A stretch of 64,000 bases of DNA. It comes from Clostridia bacterium. GTDB lineage: Bacteria; Bacillota; Clostridia; UMGS1883. Numbering within the stretch: position 1 is the stretch's first letter; the number at the start of each line of letters is the position of its first letter. Where the stretch lies: assembly GCA_017472685.1 (NCBI GenBank), contig JAFUOO010000009.1:53260-117259 (forward strand). Direction: 5' to 3'. A program made the translations under genes and the position numbers. The notes under the pieces were generated by a model. That model was not told where the DNA came from. It was given only the letters and a program-made list of their open reading frames with translations, and ran no database searches. Below are positions 49,611-56,682 of this stretch, one piece after another.

Positions 49611-50983
49611 TAAATATGCTTCCTGAGAAGTTTATGTTGCCGAATGATTTGATACCTGACTGCAGGGACCAGGGGAAGTTTGATATATGCGTGGCAATGG
49701 CGCTGACAGCAGTTCTTCAGATTATTTACTACAAAAAGACGGGGAAAAGAGAGCAGTTCTCTCCAACATGGGGAGCTGTGATGTGGCGCAAGGATGTGGA
49801 CGGGCAGAAAAATATGGCAAGCCTTGTGCCTGACAGTGCAATTCCTGCCATGATTGAGGCAGGGGCAGTATTCACGAAAGATTTGCCCGAGCTGATGGAA
49901 AACCCTGAGGCGTATGAGTATGTAATGGCACGCCCTGAGCTGAAGGACAAGGCTATACGACTTGTTGATGGGTTTGAAAAAATAAACTATGGTAGCCGTG
50001 AGGCGGAAGTTGAGGCTATAAAAACAGCCTTGTATGAGAATATGCTTCCGATTGTAGCGACCGTCAAAGAAAAAAAGAGCGGCCACTTTGTTCCTATCAT
50101 CGGTTGGGATGATGCTAAAGAACTCTTTTACGTTATGAACTCGTGGGGAGACAAAGGTGGTGCAAAAGGACATGATTCTTATAAATATAAGGATTTGAAG
50201 AGTGGGTATCTGATAAAGCCTACAGCTGAAGAAAAAGAGGAGGTTAAGAGCATGAGAATCCTGTTAATGCCAGGACACGGGGGTGGAGACCCCGGAGCAA
50301 TAGGGTTTGGTTATGAGGAAGCGGACTTGGCAAGAGAGGTTGTGACACTTCTCGCCGAGAGACTTAAGTGTTCCACGTCCATAGAAGTTGACGTGTTCGA
50401 TTTTAACAAAAACCCTTATAAATATCTGAAAAACAATGCTTTTGATTTTACAGAGTATGATTATGTGTTCGAGGTGCATTTAAACGCCTGCGTTGATGAC
50501 GAGAAAGGCGATGGTAAGACAACAGGCACGGAGATATTAGTACATACTACAGAAGTGAGTACAGGCGTTGAAGAGGCAATACTGAAGCATATTTGTGCTT
50601 TGGGATTTAAAAACAGAGGTGTGAAGAAAGTATCTTATTTGCAAAACATGAACATTTGCAAAGGCAAGCAGGGCGTGAGCTATGCGTTGTTGGAAACATG
50701 CTTCATTGACGATTTGGACGATATGGAGCTCCTTGCAATAAAGAAAAAAGAGGTTGTAGAAGCGATTGTTGATGGCTTATGCGAAGGCTTCGGTATTGAA
50801 AAGAAGGAGGTTGTGAATGTGGATAAGTTTACGGATATAAAGGGGCATTGGGCGGAAGATATTATCAATCAGGCTGCAGAGGAAGGCGTTGTGAACGGCA
50901 GAGAGGACGGAACATTCGGGCCCGATGAGCCGATTACAAGAGCTGAAGCGGTTGCAATGATAATGAGAGCAAGAGAAAAGTAA
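49607..50983 (+). CDS. Three-domain endolysin: papain-like peptidase, amidase_3, SLH
   Basis: 458 aa. Residues 10-205: papain-like cysteine peptidase with CRDQGKFDICVAMAL (Q and C), GHFVPIIGW (H) and VMNSWGDKGG (N). Residues 215-390: N-acetylmuramoyl-L-alanine amidase, LMPGHGGGDPGA, E in GYEEADL, VFEVHLNA and LLETCFID zinc/catalytic residues. Residues 405-458: one S-layer homology repeat (FTDIKGHWAEDIINQAAEEGVV..TRAEAVAMIMR). Internal Met at 50251 with AAGAGGAGG could give a separate amidase-SLH product. Confidence 0.92.
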   Translation: MINMLPEKFMLPNDLIPDCRDQGKFDICVAMALTAVLQIIYYKKTGKREQFSPTWGAVMWRKDVDGQKNMASLVPDSAIPAMIEAGAVFTKDLPELMENPEAYEYVMARPELKDKAIRLVDGFEKINYGSREAEVEAIKTALYENMLPIVATVKEKKSGHFVPIIGWDDAKELFYVMNSWGDKGGAKGHDSYKYKDLKSGYLIKPTAEEKEEVKSMRILLMPGHGGGDPGAIGFGYEEADLAREVVTLLAERLKCSTSIEVDVFDFNKNPYKYLKNNAFDFTEYDYVFEVHLNACVDDEKGDGKTTGTEILVHTTEVSTGVEEAILKHICALGFKNRGVKKVSYLQNMNICKGKQGVSYALLETCFIDDLDDMELLAIKKKEVVEAIVDGLCEGFGIEKKEVVNVDKFTDIKGHWAEDIINQAAEEGVVNGREDGTFGPDEPITRAEAVAMIMRAREK

Positions 50984-50997
50984 GATATAAACAGTAA

Positions 50998-51040
50998 AAG
51001 ACCCTGTTTCCGATTTTGTTTCGGAGCAGGGTCTTTTTTT
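50998..51040 (+). terminator. Terminator at the right end of the prophage
   Basis: AAGACCCTG (50998-51006) pairs with CAGGGTCTT (51027-51035) and seven T follow; an inner CCGA/TCGG pair adds stability. Stops late transcription just before attR. Confidence 0.88.
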
Positions 51041-51068
51041 GTTTTGTGTTCTATAACATGGAACAGGC

Positions 51069-51287
51069 TTACTTCCAACATAGGTGTACACATTCTTCTG
51101 TACCAATGTCGTTCAGAAGCCCTTTTGTTATTTCGTCGGGCATGGAGAAACGCTGGCTTAAATAGCGGAGGCTGGCAGCGAGCTCGCCGTCGGGTCCACC
51201 ATATTGTGATAAAATTACCTGAGCCATTCTGGGGTCAGGCTTTTTGATTTTTACTGGGTATTGTAATTTCTTTTCATAAACCCACAT
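51069..51287 (-). CDS. cotJC: cotJC, N-terminal piece (interrupted by prophage)
   Basis: Encodes MWVYEKKLQYPVKIKKPDPR..QYGGPDGELAASLRYLSQRFSMP..LLNDIGTEE, the unmistakable start of CotJC, then seven phage-encoded residues (CVHLCWK) and a stop. The genuine coat sequence ends around 51095. In this state only a truncated 72-aa peptide can be made. Lies 3 nt after cotJB in the cotJ operon. Confidence 0.95.
   Translation of the reverse strand: MWVYEKKLQYPVKIKKPDPRMAQVILSQYGGPDGELAASLRYLSQRFSMPDEITKGLLNDIGTEECVHLCWK
51071..51101. other. attR, right attachment site
   Basis: Phage arm ACTTCCAACATA (51071-51082) precedes the core TTCTTCTGT (51093-51101), after which cotJC sequence resumes. With the attL phage arm it rebuilds a 48-bp attP whose two halves match at 16 of the outer 18 positions, centred on TC (51094-51095). 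Confidence 0.85.
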
Positions 51288-51290
51288 GGG

Positions 51291-51542
51291 TTAATCTCTC
51301 CTTTCCCAGGCATGAGGATTCTGTATCCATTGCCACGGGGTCTTTTTTTGTGACGAGGTGGCAGTAAGAGGTCCGTATTTGGATTCGTACTCTTTTCTAA
51401 GGGAAGCTGCCTCATTAACCTTTTCGCGGTAAAGCTCAAGTGCGCTCTGGCAACAGGGATGTGTGTCCAGATACAGCATCAGGTCATATGCGGCAAAATC
51501 TGCAGCCTGAAGGCGGTATAATAAATCAGTTCTTTCACTCAT
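51291..51542 (-). CDS. cotJB: Spore coat protein CotJB
   Basis: 83 aa. LLYRLQAADFAAYDLMLYLDTHPCCQSALELY..KVNEAASLRKEYESKYGPLT and the WQWIQNPHAWE ending are diagnostic for CotJB. Made in the mother cell during sporulation and needed with CotJA for coat assembly. Overlaps cotJA by 8 nt. Confidence 0.95.
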   Translation of the reverse strand: MSERTDLLYRLQAADFAAYDLMLYLDTHPCCQSALELYREKVNEAASLRKEYESKYGPLTATSSQKKTPWQWIQNPHAWERRD

Positions 51543-51738
51543 TTGTCATGCACCCCAAATCTGTAGCATAGGTTAAAAATTCTTTGCCGTAAACGCCCTT
51601 GGGCTTGTAAAGCTCGGGGAAAACCGTGCCCTTGGAAAGGGCGGTTTCGTTGTCGTAAACGGTGTCTATCTGTTGAAGAGGTGTATAGGAATATGCAAGG
51701 GGCAGAGAGGAAAGACAGGTTGTGCATTTTTCGTTCAT
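51535..51738 (-). CDS. cotJA: Spore coat-associated protein CotJA
   Basis: 67 aa. SLPLAYSYTPLQQIDTVYDNETALSKGTVFPELYKPKGVYG is the CotJA signature (short P/Y-rich coat protein). First gene of the operon, with AAAGGA upstream of ATG 51738. Confidence 0.93.
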   Translation of the reverse strand: MNEKCTTCLSSLPLAYSYTPLQQIDTVYDNETALSKGTVFPELYKPKGVYGKEFLTYATDLGCMTNE

Positions 51739-51777
51739 AGTTTGTCATCCTTTCAGAGCGGCATTGCCGCTCATTGC

Positions 51778-51807
51778 ATAATATGACATAGGTGCAAAAA
51801 ATGTTAC
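51778..51807 (-). promoter_or_regulatory. Possible sigma-E-type promoter of cotJABC
   Basis: On the minus strand CATATTAT (51785-51778) resembles the sigma-E -10 box CATACA-T, and GTAACATT (51807-51800) lies 14 bp upstream as a weak -35. cotJ is sigma-E controlled in Bacillus subtilis. On the plus strand TTGACA (51811-51816) with TAGGTT 17 bp later may serve the repair gene. Confidence 0.45.
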
Positions 51808-51857
51808 ATATTGACAGAAAGTGGGTAATGTGATAGGTTGAATATGAGGTGAAAAGT

Positions 51858-52517
51858 ATGATTTTGGACGAGCTTTTCAGCATGCAGGATAAAGAATACA
51901 AAAAGTTTCACTCGCGGCTTATGCCTACGGTAGACGAGAGCGTCATTATAGGCATCCGTGTGCCGCAGCTTCGCGCGTTTGCAAAAAAGCTTGCGGGCAC
52001 AAAAGAGGCGGAAGAGTTTTTGCAAAAGCTGCCCCATAAATATTATGAAGAAAACAACCTTCATGCCTTTCTTGTAGAGGGAATAAAGAATTTTGACACG
52101 GCACTTTGTGAAATAGAGCGCTTTTTGCCTTACATCGACAACTGGGCAACCTGCGACATGTTTTCCCCGAAGGTATTTAAGAAAAACCCTGAGAAGCTTA
52201 TGGATAAAATTAATGAATGGATTAAATCAGAAAAAACCTACACCGTCAGGTATGCAATCGGGCTTTTAATGCGCATGGATTTTAAGAAAGAGCATATGGA
52301 TATGGTTTCCGCCGTTAAAAGCGATGAATACTATGTTAACATGATGATTGCATGGTATTTTGCAACGGCGCTGGCTTTTAGTTACGATGAAGCAATTGTG
52401 TATCTTGAGGAAAAACGATTGGATAAATGGGTGCACAACAAAACCATACAAAAGGCATTGGAAAGCTATCGTATAGATAAAGACATAAAAACAAAGCTGC
52501 GAGGGATGAAAAAATGA
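51858..52517 (+). CDS. DNA alkylation repair protein (AlkD-like HEAT repeat)
   Basis: 219 aa from ATG 51858 (GAGGTG). Helical repeats with IGIRVPQLRAFAKKLA, HAFLVEGI, FLPYIDNWATCDMF and WIKSEKTYTVRYAIGLLMR match the AlkC/AlkD-type glycosylase family that removes alkylated bases without base flipping. Overlaps the next gene by 4 nt. Confidence 0.88.
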   Translation: MILDELFSMQDKEYKKFHSRLMPTVDESVIIGIRVPQLRAFAKKLAGTKEAEEFLQKLPHKYYEENNLHAFLVEGIKNFDTALCEIERFLPYIDNWATCDMFSPKVFKKNPEKLMDKINEWIKSEKTYTVRYAIGLLMRMDFKKEHMDMVSAVKSDEYYVNMMIAWYFATALAFSYDEAIVYLEEKRLDKWVHNKTIQKALESYRIDKDIKTKLRGMKK

Positions 52518-53398
52518 GAGTTTTTAAGCCGAGCTATTATGAAAAATTTAAGTGCATTGCAGAAAAGTGCAGGCACAACTGTTGCATCGGGTGGGAAATT
52601 GATGTAGATGAGGAAAAGCTCATAGGTTACATGACAGCACAGGGTGATTTCGGTAATCGTCTCAGGGAAAGCATTTCACTTGAAGGCGATTGTCCGCATT
52701 TTGTGTTGGGCGCAAATGACCGTTGCCCGTTTTTGAATGAGCACAACCTGTGCGACATTATTATCAATATGGGCGAGGAAGCCCTTTGTCAAATATGCTC
52801 TGACCATCCCAGGTTTGTAAACTGCAGTGAAGAACGAGAGGAGGTTGGCTTGGGCTTGTGCTGTGAGGAAGCAGCACGGCTGATACTTACATATGAAGAC
52901 AAAACAAAAATAATCGGCGAAGAGAGCGAGGACGATGCTGTTATTTTCGGAGTCCGTGACATGGTTATTGAAAAGCTCCAGAACAGGGAAAAGACAATCG
53001 ACGAAAGAATTGCCGACGTGAAAGAAATGTTTCGTATTGAGCTGCCTCAAAAGCAGTGGGACATTGAATTTTTAAAGCTTGAAAGGCTTGATTCAGCCTG
53101 GACAGGCAGGATAATGGCAATGCGTGGTCAGGGACATGAGCTCAGCAAGGACTGGAGCATACCCTTTGAGCAGATTCTGGTGTATTTTATATACCGATAT
53201 ATGTCGGAGGGTCAGTTTGATGGGCGATATAACGAAAGAGTGCTTTTTGCCCTCTTGAGCTTTCATATCATACGGGAGATTTTTAAGCGGAGCGAGGAGA
53301 CCCTGGAAGCGCTTGTTGAAATTTGCAGAATGTACTCAGCAGAGATTGAGTACAGCGAGGAAAATGTGGAAGCGCTGCTTGAACAATTGAATGACTAA
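52514..53398 (+). CDS. FliB-like flagellin lysine-N-methylase family protein
   Basis: 294 aa. CIAEKCRHNCCIGWEIDVDEE and CPFLNEHNLCDIIINMGEEALCQICSDHPRF form the Cys-rich CxxxCxxxCC cluster typical of FliB/YkgJ-like proteins, which probably hold an Fe-S or metal centre. No flagellar genes are visible nearby, so the methylation target is open. Confidence 0.82.
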   Translation: MRVFKPSYYEKFKCIAEKCRHNCCIGWEIDVDEEKLIGYMTAQGDFGNRLRESISLEGDCPHFVLGANDRCPFLNEHNLCDIIINMGEEALCQICSDHPRFVNCSEEREEVGLGLCCEEAARLILTYEDKTKIIGEESEDDAVIFGVRDMVIEKLQNREKTIDERIADVKEMFRIELPQKQWDIEFLKLERLDSAWTGRIMAMRGQGHELSKDWSIPFEQILVYFIYRYMSEGQFDGRYNERVLFALLSFHIIREIFKRSEETLEALVEICRMYSAEIEYSEENVEALLEQLND

Positions 53399-53401
53399 CA
53401 A

Positions 53402-53441
53402 AAAAAGACTAAGTTTCATAGAAATGAGACTTAGTCTTTTT
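53402..53441. terminator. Bidirectional terminator
   Basis: 18-bp stem (AAAAAGACTAAGTTTCAT with ATGAGACTTAGTCTTTTT, one G-U) and AGAA loop, with A-run before and T-run after. Separates the FliB-like gene from the lysis cassette. Confidence 0.9.
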
Positions 53442-53502
53442 GCATCCTTGTGCTACTGCTTTTGTATTTGTTTTGTGATAAAAGTATAGCGGGAGGTGAA
53501 GC

Positions 53503-53934
53503 ATGGAAAAGTATATTACAGTTTTTGTTTCGGGCATTGGGATACTGAGCATTTTTGTGGAGATATCAAAAATTAAGCTTAACCCCTGGGGCAAGCTTTT
53601 TGAATTTATCGGCAGTAGCTTAAACCGCGATGTAAAAAACGAACTGGACAACATCAAGGGGCTTTTGAAATCCCAGAGCGAAGGGCTCAAGGAGCTTGAA
53701 ATGACAGTGGACATGAACGAAATAAAAAGAATACGGGCGGAGATTTTTGCCTTTGCGGATTCGTGCAAAATGGGTGAGAAGCACACAGAGGAGGCTTTCC
53801 TGCACATTATTGACATACACGAGGACTATGAAGAGCTCATTGAAAAATACGGCTTGACAAACGGGCGCATAAGCCTGGATTACGAGTACATAGTGGGGGT
53901 TTATCAGGACTGTGTGAAGAAAAAAGTTTTTTGA
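53503..53934 (+). CDS. Membrane-anchored coiled-coil protein, paralog of the prophage lysis protein
   Basis: 143 aa behind GGGAGGTG. One membrane helix (FVSGIGILSIFVEISKIKL) then KLNPWGKLFEFIGSSLN, and RIRAEIFAFADSCKMGEKHTEEAFLHIIDIHEDYEE: nearly the same ending as the gene at 48879. Lies outside attR, so it belongs to a second phage-derived lysis cassette. Confidence 0.75.
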   Translation: MEKYITVFVSGIGILSIFVEISKIKLNPWGKLFEFIGSSLNRDVKNELDNIKGLLKSQSEGLKELEMTVDMNEIKRIRAEIFAFADSCKMGEKHTEEAFLHIIDIHEDYEELIEKYGLTNGRISLDYEYIVGVYQDCVKKKVF

Positions 53935-53952
53935 TTTAAAGGAGGAAATTTT

Positions 53953-54282
53953 ATGAGCATTGAATTTTTGACAAATCTGGCAGCGGTGAGCGGTGTGTGT
54001 ATCGCTGCAGTAAATGTAATTGTGGAGGTTTTGAAGGCATTCTGGCTAAAGGAAGAAACCAGCCGTCCGTTGGCTGTTTTTATAACCTCGGAGCTGATTG
54101 TGTTTTTCGTAATGGGGGCATACTGCACTCTTGAGGGGATAACACTCAATTTTATGATTGGTGCAGGTGCTTTCTTTGGGGGCTTTTTTGTGTCTTACGG
54201 GGCAATGTTCGGCTATGACAAGCTCTACGGAGCGGTGCTTGAACGCTTGAAGCAGGCGATACATGGGGAGGAAGATGTATGA
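53953..54282 (+). CDS. Holin-like membrane protein
   Basis: 109 aa behind AAAGGAGG. Three membrane segments: about 5-25, 42-60 (LAVFITSELIVFFVMGAYCTL) and 67-90 (FMIGAGAFFGGFFVSYGAMFG), with a charged C-terminus. Gene order before an endolysin defines it as a holin candidate; it is unlike the phi-LC3 holin of the prophage. Confidence 0.7.
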   Translation: MSIEFLTNLAAVSGVCIAAVNVIVEVLKAFWLKEETSRPLAVFITSELIVFFVMGAYCTLEGITLNFMIGAGAFFGGFFVSYGAMFGYDKLYGAVLERLKQAIHGEEDV

Positions 54283-54905
54283 TAGATAAATTAATTGAGG
54301 TTGCTGAGGGCGAGATAGGCTGTAGCGAGCCAACAGGTGACGACAAGTATATCAAATACTACAACGAAACAGGTGGAATGAGCTTTGGCATGAATGTGGC
54401 ATGGTGCGCCATATTCGTCACATGGTGCAAGGCAAAGGCAGGGGTGGATAAAAGCATCATTCCGCATTTTGCATCCTGTGACTTGGGTAAAGAATGGTTT
54501 GAGAAAAAAAGCTTATATCAAAAGAGCCGTGCCTATGGAGGCAGTTATGAGCCGAAAAGGGGCGATATTATTTTCTTCAGCTCAAAGTATACACAGAACG
54601 ACTCGACCCATGTGGGCATTGTGACAAGCGTTTCGGGAAATGCGGTATCAACCATCGAAGGGAACACGGGGGACAAGGTGGCGCGCAGGTCTTATTCGGT
54701 GGGGTCAAAGTACATTATCGGCTACGGTGTGCCCGAATATGCCGCATGTAACGGAACGTACATAGTGAAAGAAGGCGACAGCCTGTGGCGCATTGCAAAA
54801 ACCGTGCTGGGGAAAGGGTCAAGATACCCCGAAATCATGGCGCTTAATGATATGGACGATGCGAGGATATATCCGGGAGAGATGTTGTATATGCCAAACA
54901 AATAA
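54279..54905 (+). CDS. CHAP/NlpC-P60-type endolysin with C-terminal LysM
   Basis: 208 aa. Residues 1-145: cysteine peptidase domain with WCAIFVTWCKAKAG (catalytic Cys) and STHVGIVTSV (His). Residues 158-206: LysM, YIVKEGDSLWRIAKTVLGKGSRYPEIMALN. No signal peptide, so export would need the holin-like protein encoded just upstream (4-nt overlap). Closes the stand-alone lysis cassette. Confidence 0.88.
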   Translation: MIDKLIEVAEGEIGCSEPTGDDKYIKYYNETGGMSFGMNVAWCAIFVTWCKAKAGVDKSIIPHFASCDLGKEWFEKKSLYQKSRAYGGSYEPKRGDIIFFSSKYTQNDSTHVGIVTSVSGNAVSTIEGNTGDKVARRSYSVGSKYIIGYGVPEYAACNGTYIVKEGDSLWRIAKTVLGKGSRYPEIMALNDMDDARIYPGEMLYMPNK

Positions 54906-54932
54906 GAGTTTCTGAATAATTGCGACTAATGC

Positions 54933-54972
54933 AAAGAAAGAACGACAGTTGATTAACTGTCGTTCTTTCTTT
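54933..54972. terminator. Bidirectional terminator between endolysin and XRE gene
   Basis: Perfect 18-bp stem AAAGAAAGAACGACAGTT/AACTGTCGTTCTTTCTTT with loop GATT. Overlaps the last codons of the convergent regulator gene. Confidence 0.88.
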
Positions 54973-55186
54973 GAGCCCTTTTGGGATAAGGGGTTTTGAC
55001 ATCCGTAATTCCTAATATATAATCAGTAGATACGTTATAAAAATCAGCAAGTTGAATGAGAATGTCAATTGGCAGTTGCCTTTGGCAATTTTCATATTGA
55101 GAATATGTGTTTTGTTTTATGTGCAAAAAATCAGCGATGGTCTTTTGCTTAATGTCCGAATCTTCTCTTAAATCCTTTAATCGCAT
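54953..55186 (-). CDS. XRE-family transcriptional regulator
   Basis: 77 aa. One helix-turn-helix of the Cro/CI type: LREDSDIKQKTIADFLHIKQNTYSQYENCQRQLPIDILIQLADFYNVSTDYILG. Start ATG behind GGGAGGTG. The palindromic operator just upstream covers the promoter regions of this gene and the divergent membrane-protein gene, so autoregulation is likely. Confidence 0.92.
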   Translation of the reverse strand: MRLKDLREDSDIKQKTIADFLHIKQNTYSQYENCQRQLPIDILIQLADFYNVSTDYILGITDVKTPYPKRAQRKNDS

Positions 55187-55232
55187 AATAAAGCACCTCC
55201 CAAAATCTGATGATAGACTTATTATATAATTT

Positions 55233-55275
55233 CACAATTTGAGATATTGACATATATCTCAAATTGTGATAAAAT
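55233..55275. promoter_or_regulatory. Divergent promoter with 15-bp inverted-repeat operator
   Basis: CACAATTTGAGATAT (55233-55247) and its exact complement ATATCTCAAATTGTG (55254-55268), six bases apart. A rightward promoter TTGACA (55247-55252), 17 bp, TAAAAT (55270-55275) is embedded in it. Leftward, TATAAT at 55228-55223 is the likely -10 for the XRE gene. Confidence 0.85.
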
Positions 55276-55348
55276 GTCGATAATCCAGGTTATGGAAATT
55301 TTAAATGTGTAGCTTGAACGAGTTCACTGAAGGAAGGAGGTTTCGGAA

Positions 55349-55615
55349 ATGGCAATTGCTTCTTTGGTATTAGGTATAGTTTCTGTAGTGTTATCGGTTT
55401 TTGGGGGCTCGCTTATAGGTTTACCGGTTGGTATTGTTGGCGTAATTATGGGTGTGCTGGCTAAGAAAAAGACTCCTGAAAACGGTATGGCTACTGCAGG
55501 GTTAGTTTGCTCAATAATAGGCACGGCAGTCAGCGGTCTTGTTTTTGTTGCTTGTGTAGGATGCGCGTCATGCTATGGTACGGCAATTAACGGAGCGGTG
55601 TCTTCCCTGTATTAA
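55349..55615 (+). CDS. DUF4190-like small membrane protein
   Basis: 88 aa behind AAGGAGG. Two membrane helices, LVLGIVSVVLSVFGGSLIGLPVG and AGLVCSIIGTAVSGLVFVACVG, linked by KKKTPENGMATAG, the DUF4190 pattern. Expression should be controlled by the divergent XRE protein. Function unknown. Confidence 0.75.
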   Translation: MAIASLVLGIVSVVLSVFGGSLIGLPVGIVGVIMGVLAKKKTPENGMATAGLVCSIIGTAVSGLVFVACVGCASCYGTAINGAVSSLY

Positions 55616-55617
55616 GA

Positions 55618-55651
55618 AACGAAAGAGGCAACAGTGGTTGCCTCTTTCGTT
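55618..55651 (+). terminator. Stem-loop terminator
   Basis: AACGAAAGAGGCAAC/GTTGCCTCTTTCGTT, 15 perfect pairs, loop AGTG. The U-tract is poor (TGTCTC), so efficiency is uncertain; lgt starts 30 nt later. Confidence 0.75.
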
Positions 55652-55680
55652 GTCTCAAATATGAAAAATTGGAGAAAATT

Positions 55681-56514
55681 ATGTTACCATTTATAAAAAT
55701 TTTTGGATTTACAGTGCCCATGTACAGCCTATGTATTGAGGTGGGGGTATTTTTTGCCGTTTTAGTTCTGTTCTATGACTGCAAGCAGAAAAACGTATTA
55801 TGGAATGACGCCGTTATTATTGGAGTTACGGGAATTGGCATCGGTTTTGCAGGTGCAAAGCTATTATATGTCATAACTGCATATAGTCCGCACGAGATTG
55901 GTAAAATTATTTTTGAGGGAAGGCTGGAGTATATATCAAACGGTGGTTTTGTTTTCTACGGAGGATTTATTTTTGGTATTATAGGTGCACTAATCGGTGC
56001 GCGCATTTCAAAAAGTAAATTGATGGTGTATGAAAACGTGCTTGTAAAATTAATACCGTTAGTACACGCGTTTGGGAGAGTGGGCTGTTTTTGTGCAGGG
56101 TGCTGCTACGGAAGACCGATAAGGACAGGTTTTGGAGTGGTTTATACAAATCCCGCATCTGATGCTCCTTGCGGAATAAAACTTTTGCCTGTGCAGTTAT
56201 ACGAAGCAACATTTAACATGCTACTTTTTGCTATTATGATATTTATTGATAAGAAAAAACCATCGAATAAAATACTTTTACCTGTTTATCTTATAGGATA
56301 CTCAATTGAAAGATTTATAATAGAGTATTTCAGATACGATGAAATACGCGGACGATTCCTGTGCTTGACAACATCCCAATGGATAAGCGCAGGATTGTTC
56401 GTGGTAGGAATTTTGGTTATATTTGTAAGGAGAAAATTGCAACAAATTTGCGGATTCGATAAGTTATATGCAATCCTGAACGGGAGAAATAAGCAAGGAA
56501 AAAACGTGCTATAA
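55681..56514 (+). CDS. lgt: Prolipoprotein diacylglyceryl transferase
   Basis: 277 aa from ATG 55681 (GGAGA upstream). Seven membrane segments; the family signature HAFGRVGCFCAGCCYGRP is intact, as are GGFVFYGGFIFG and ERFIIEYFRYDEIRGRF. Attaches diacylglycerol to the Cys of lipoprotein signal peptides, e.g. that of the LivJ-like protein encoded next. Acts in the membrane. Confidence 0.95.
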   Translation: MLPFIKIFGFTVPMYSLCIEVGVFFAVLVLFYDCKQKNVLWNDAVIIGVTGIGIGFAGAKLLYVITAYSPHEIGKIIFEGRLEYISNGGFVFYGGFIFGIIGALIGARISKSKLMVYENVLVKLIPLVHAFGRVGCFCAGCCYGRPIRTGFGVVYTNPASDAPCGIKLLPVQLYEATFNMLLFAIMIFIDKKKPSNKILLPVYLIGYSIERFIIEYFRYDEIRGRFLCLTTSQWISAGLFVVGILVIFVRRKLQQICGFDKLYAILNGRNKQGKNVL

Positions 56515-56600
56515 TGTAAAAATATTTTGTACAATACTAAAATAACGAAAAAATTATGGTAAAATTTGAAAAATAACATAAAAATTGTTTCGGATTTAGG

Positions 56601-56629
56601 TTGACAGGTGCCAAAGATAGTATTATAAT
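56601..56629 (+). promoter_or_regulatory. Strong sigma-A promoter of the liv operon
   Basis: TTGACA, 17-bp spacer, TATAAT: a full consensus promoter 54 nt before the livJ start. No operator palindrome or riboswitch fold stands out in the short leader. Confidence 0.88.
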
Positions 56630-56682
56630 GGAAGCAACGTATTTTTGCGTTAATTTTTTTTATTTTTAGGAGGCAAATGTTT

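Larger units (their letters stand above)
13332..51096. mobile_element. Siphovirus-type prophage inserted in cotJC
   Basis: About 37.8 kb bounded by attL and attR, with a large serine recombinase at the left end and an endolysin gene plus terminator at the right end. All modules for a functional temperate phage are visible: integration, lysogeny switch, early genes, recombination/replication, terminase, head, tail, lysis. No frameshifted structural gene was seen. Removing it restores cotJC. Confidence 0.95.

Noticed and set aside
56530..56682. Riboswitch in the liv leader
   Set aside because: The transcribed leader is only about 50 nt and shows no aptamer-like conserved fold or terminator.
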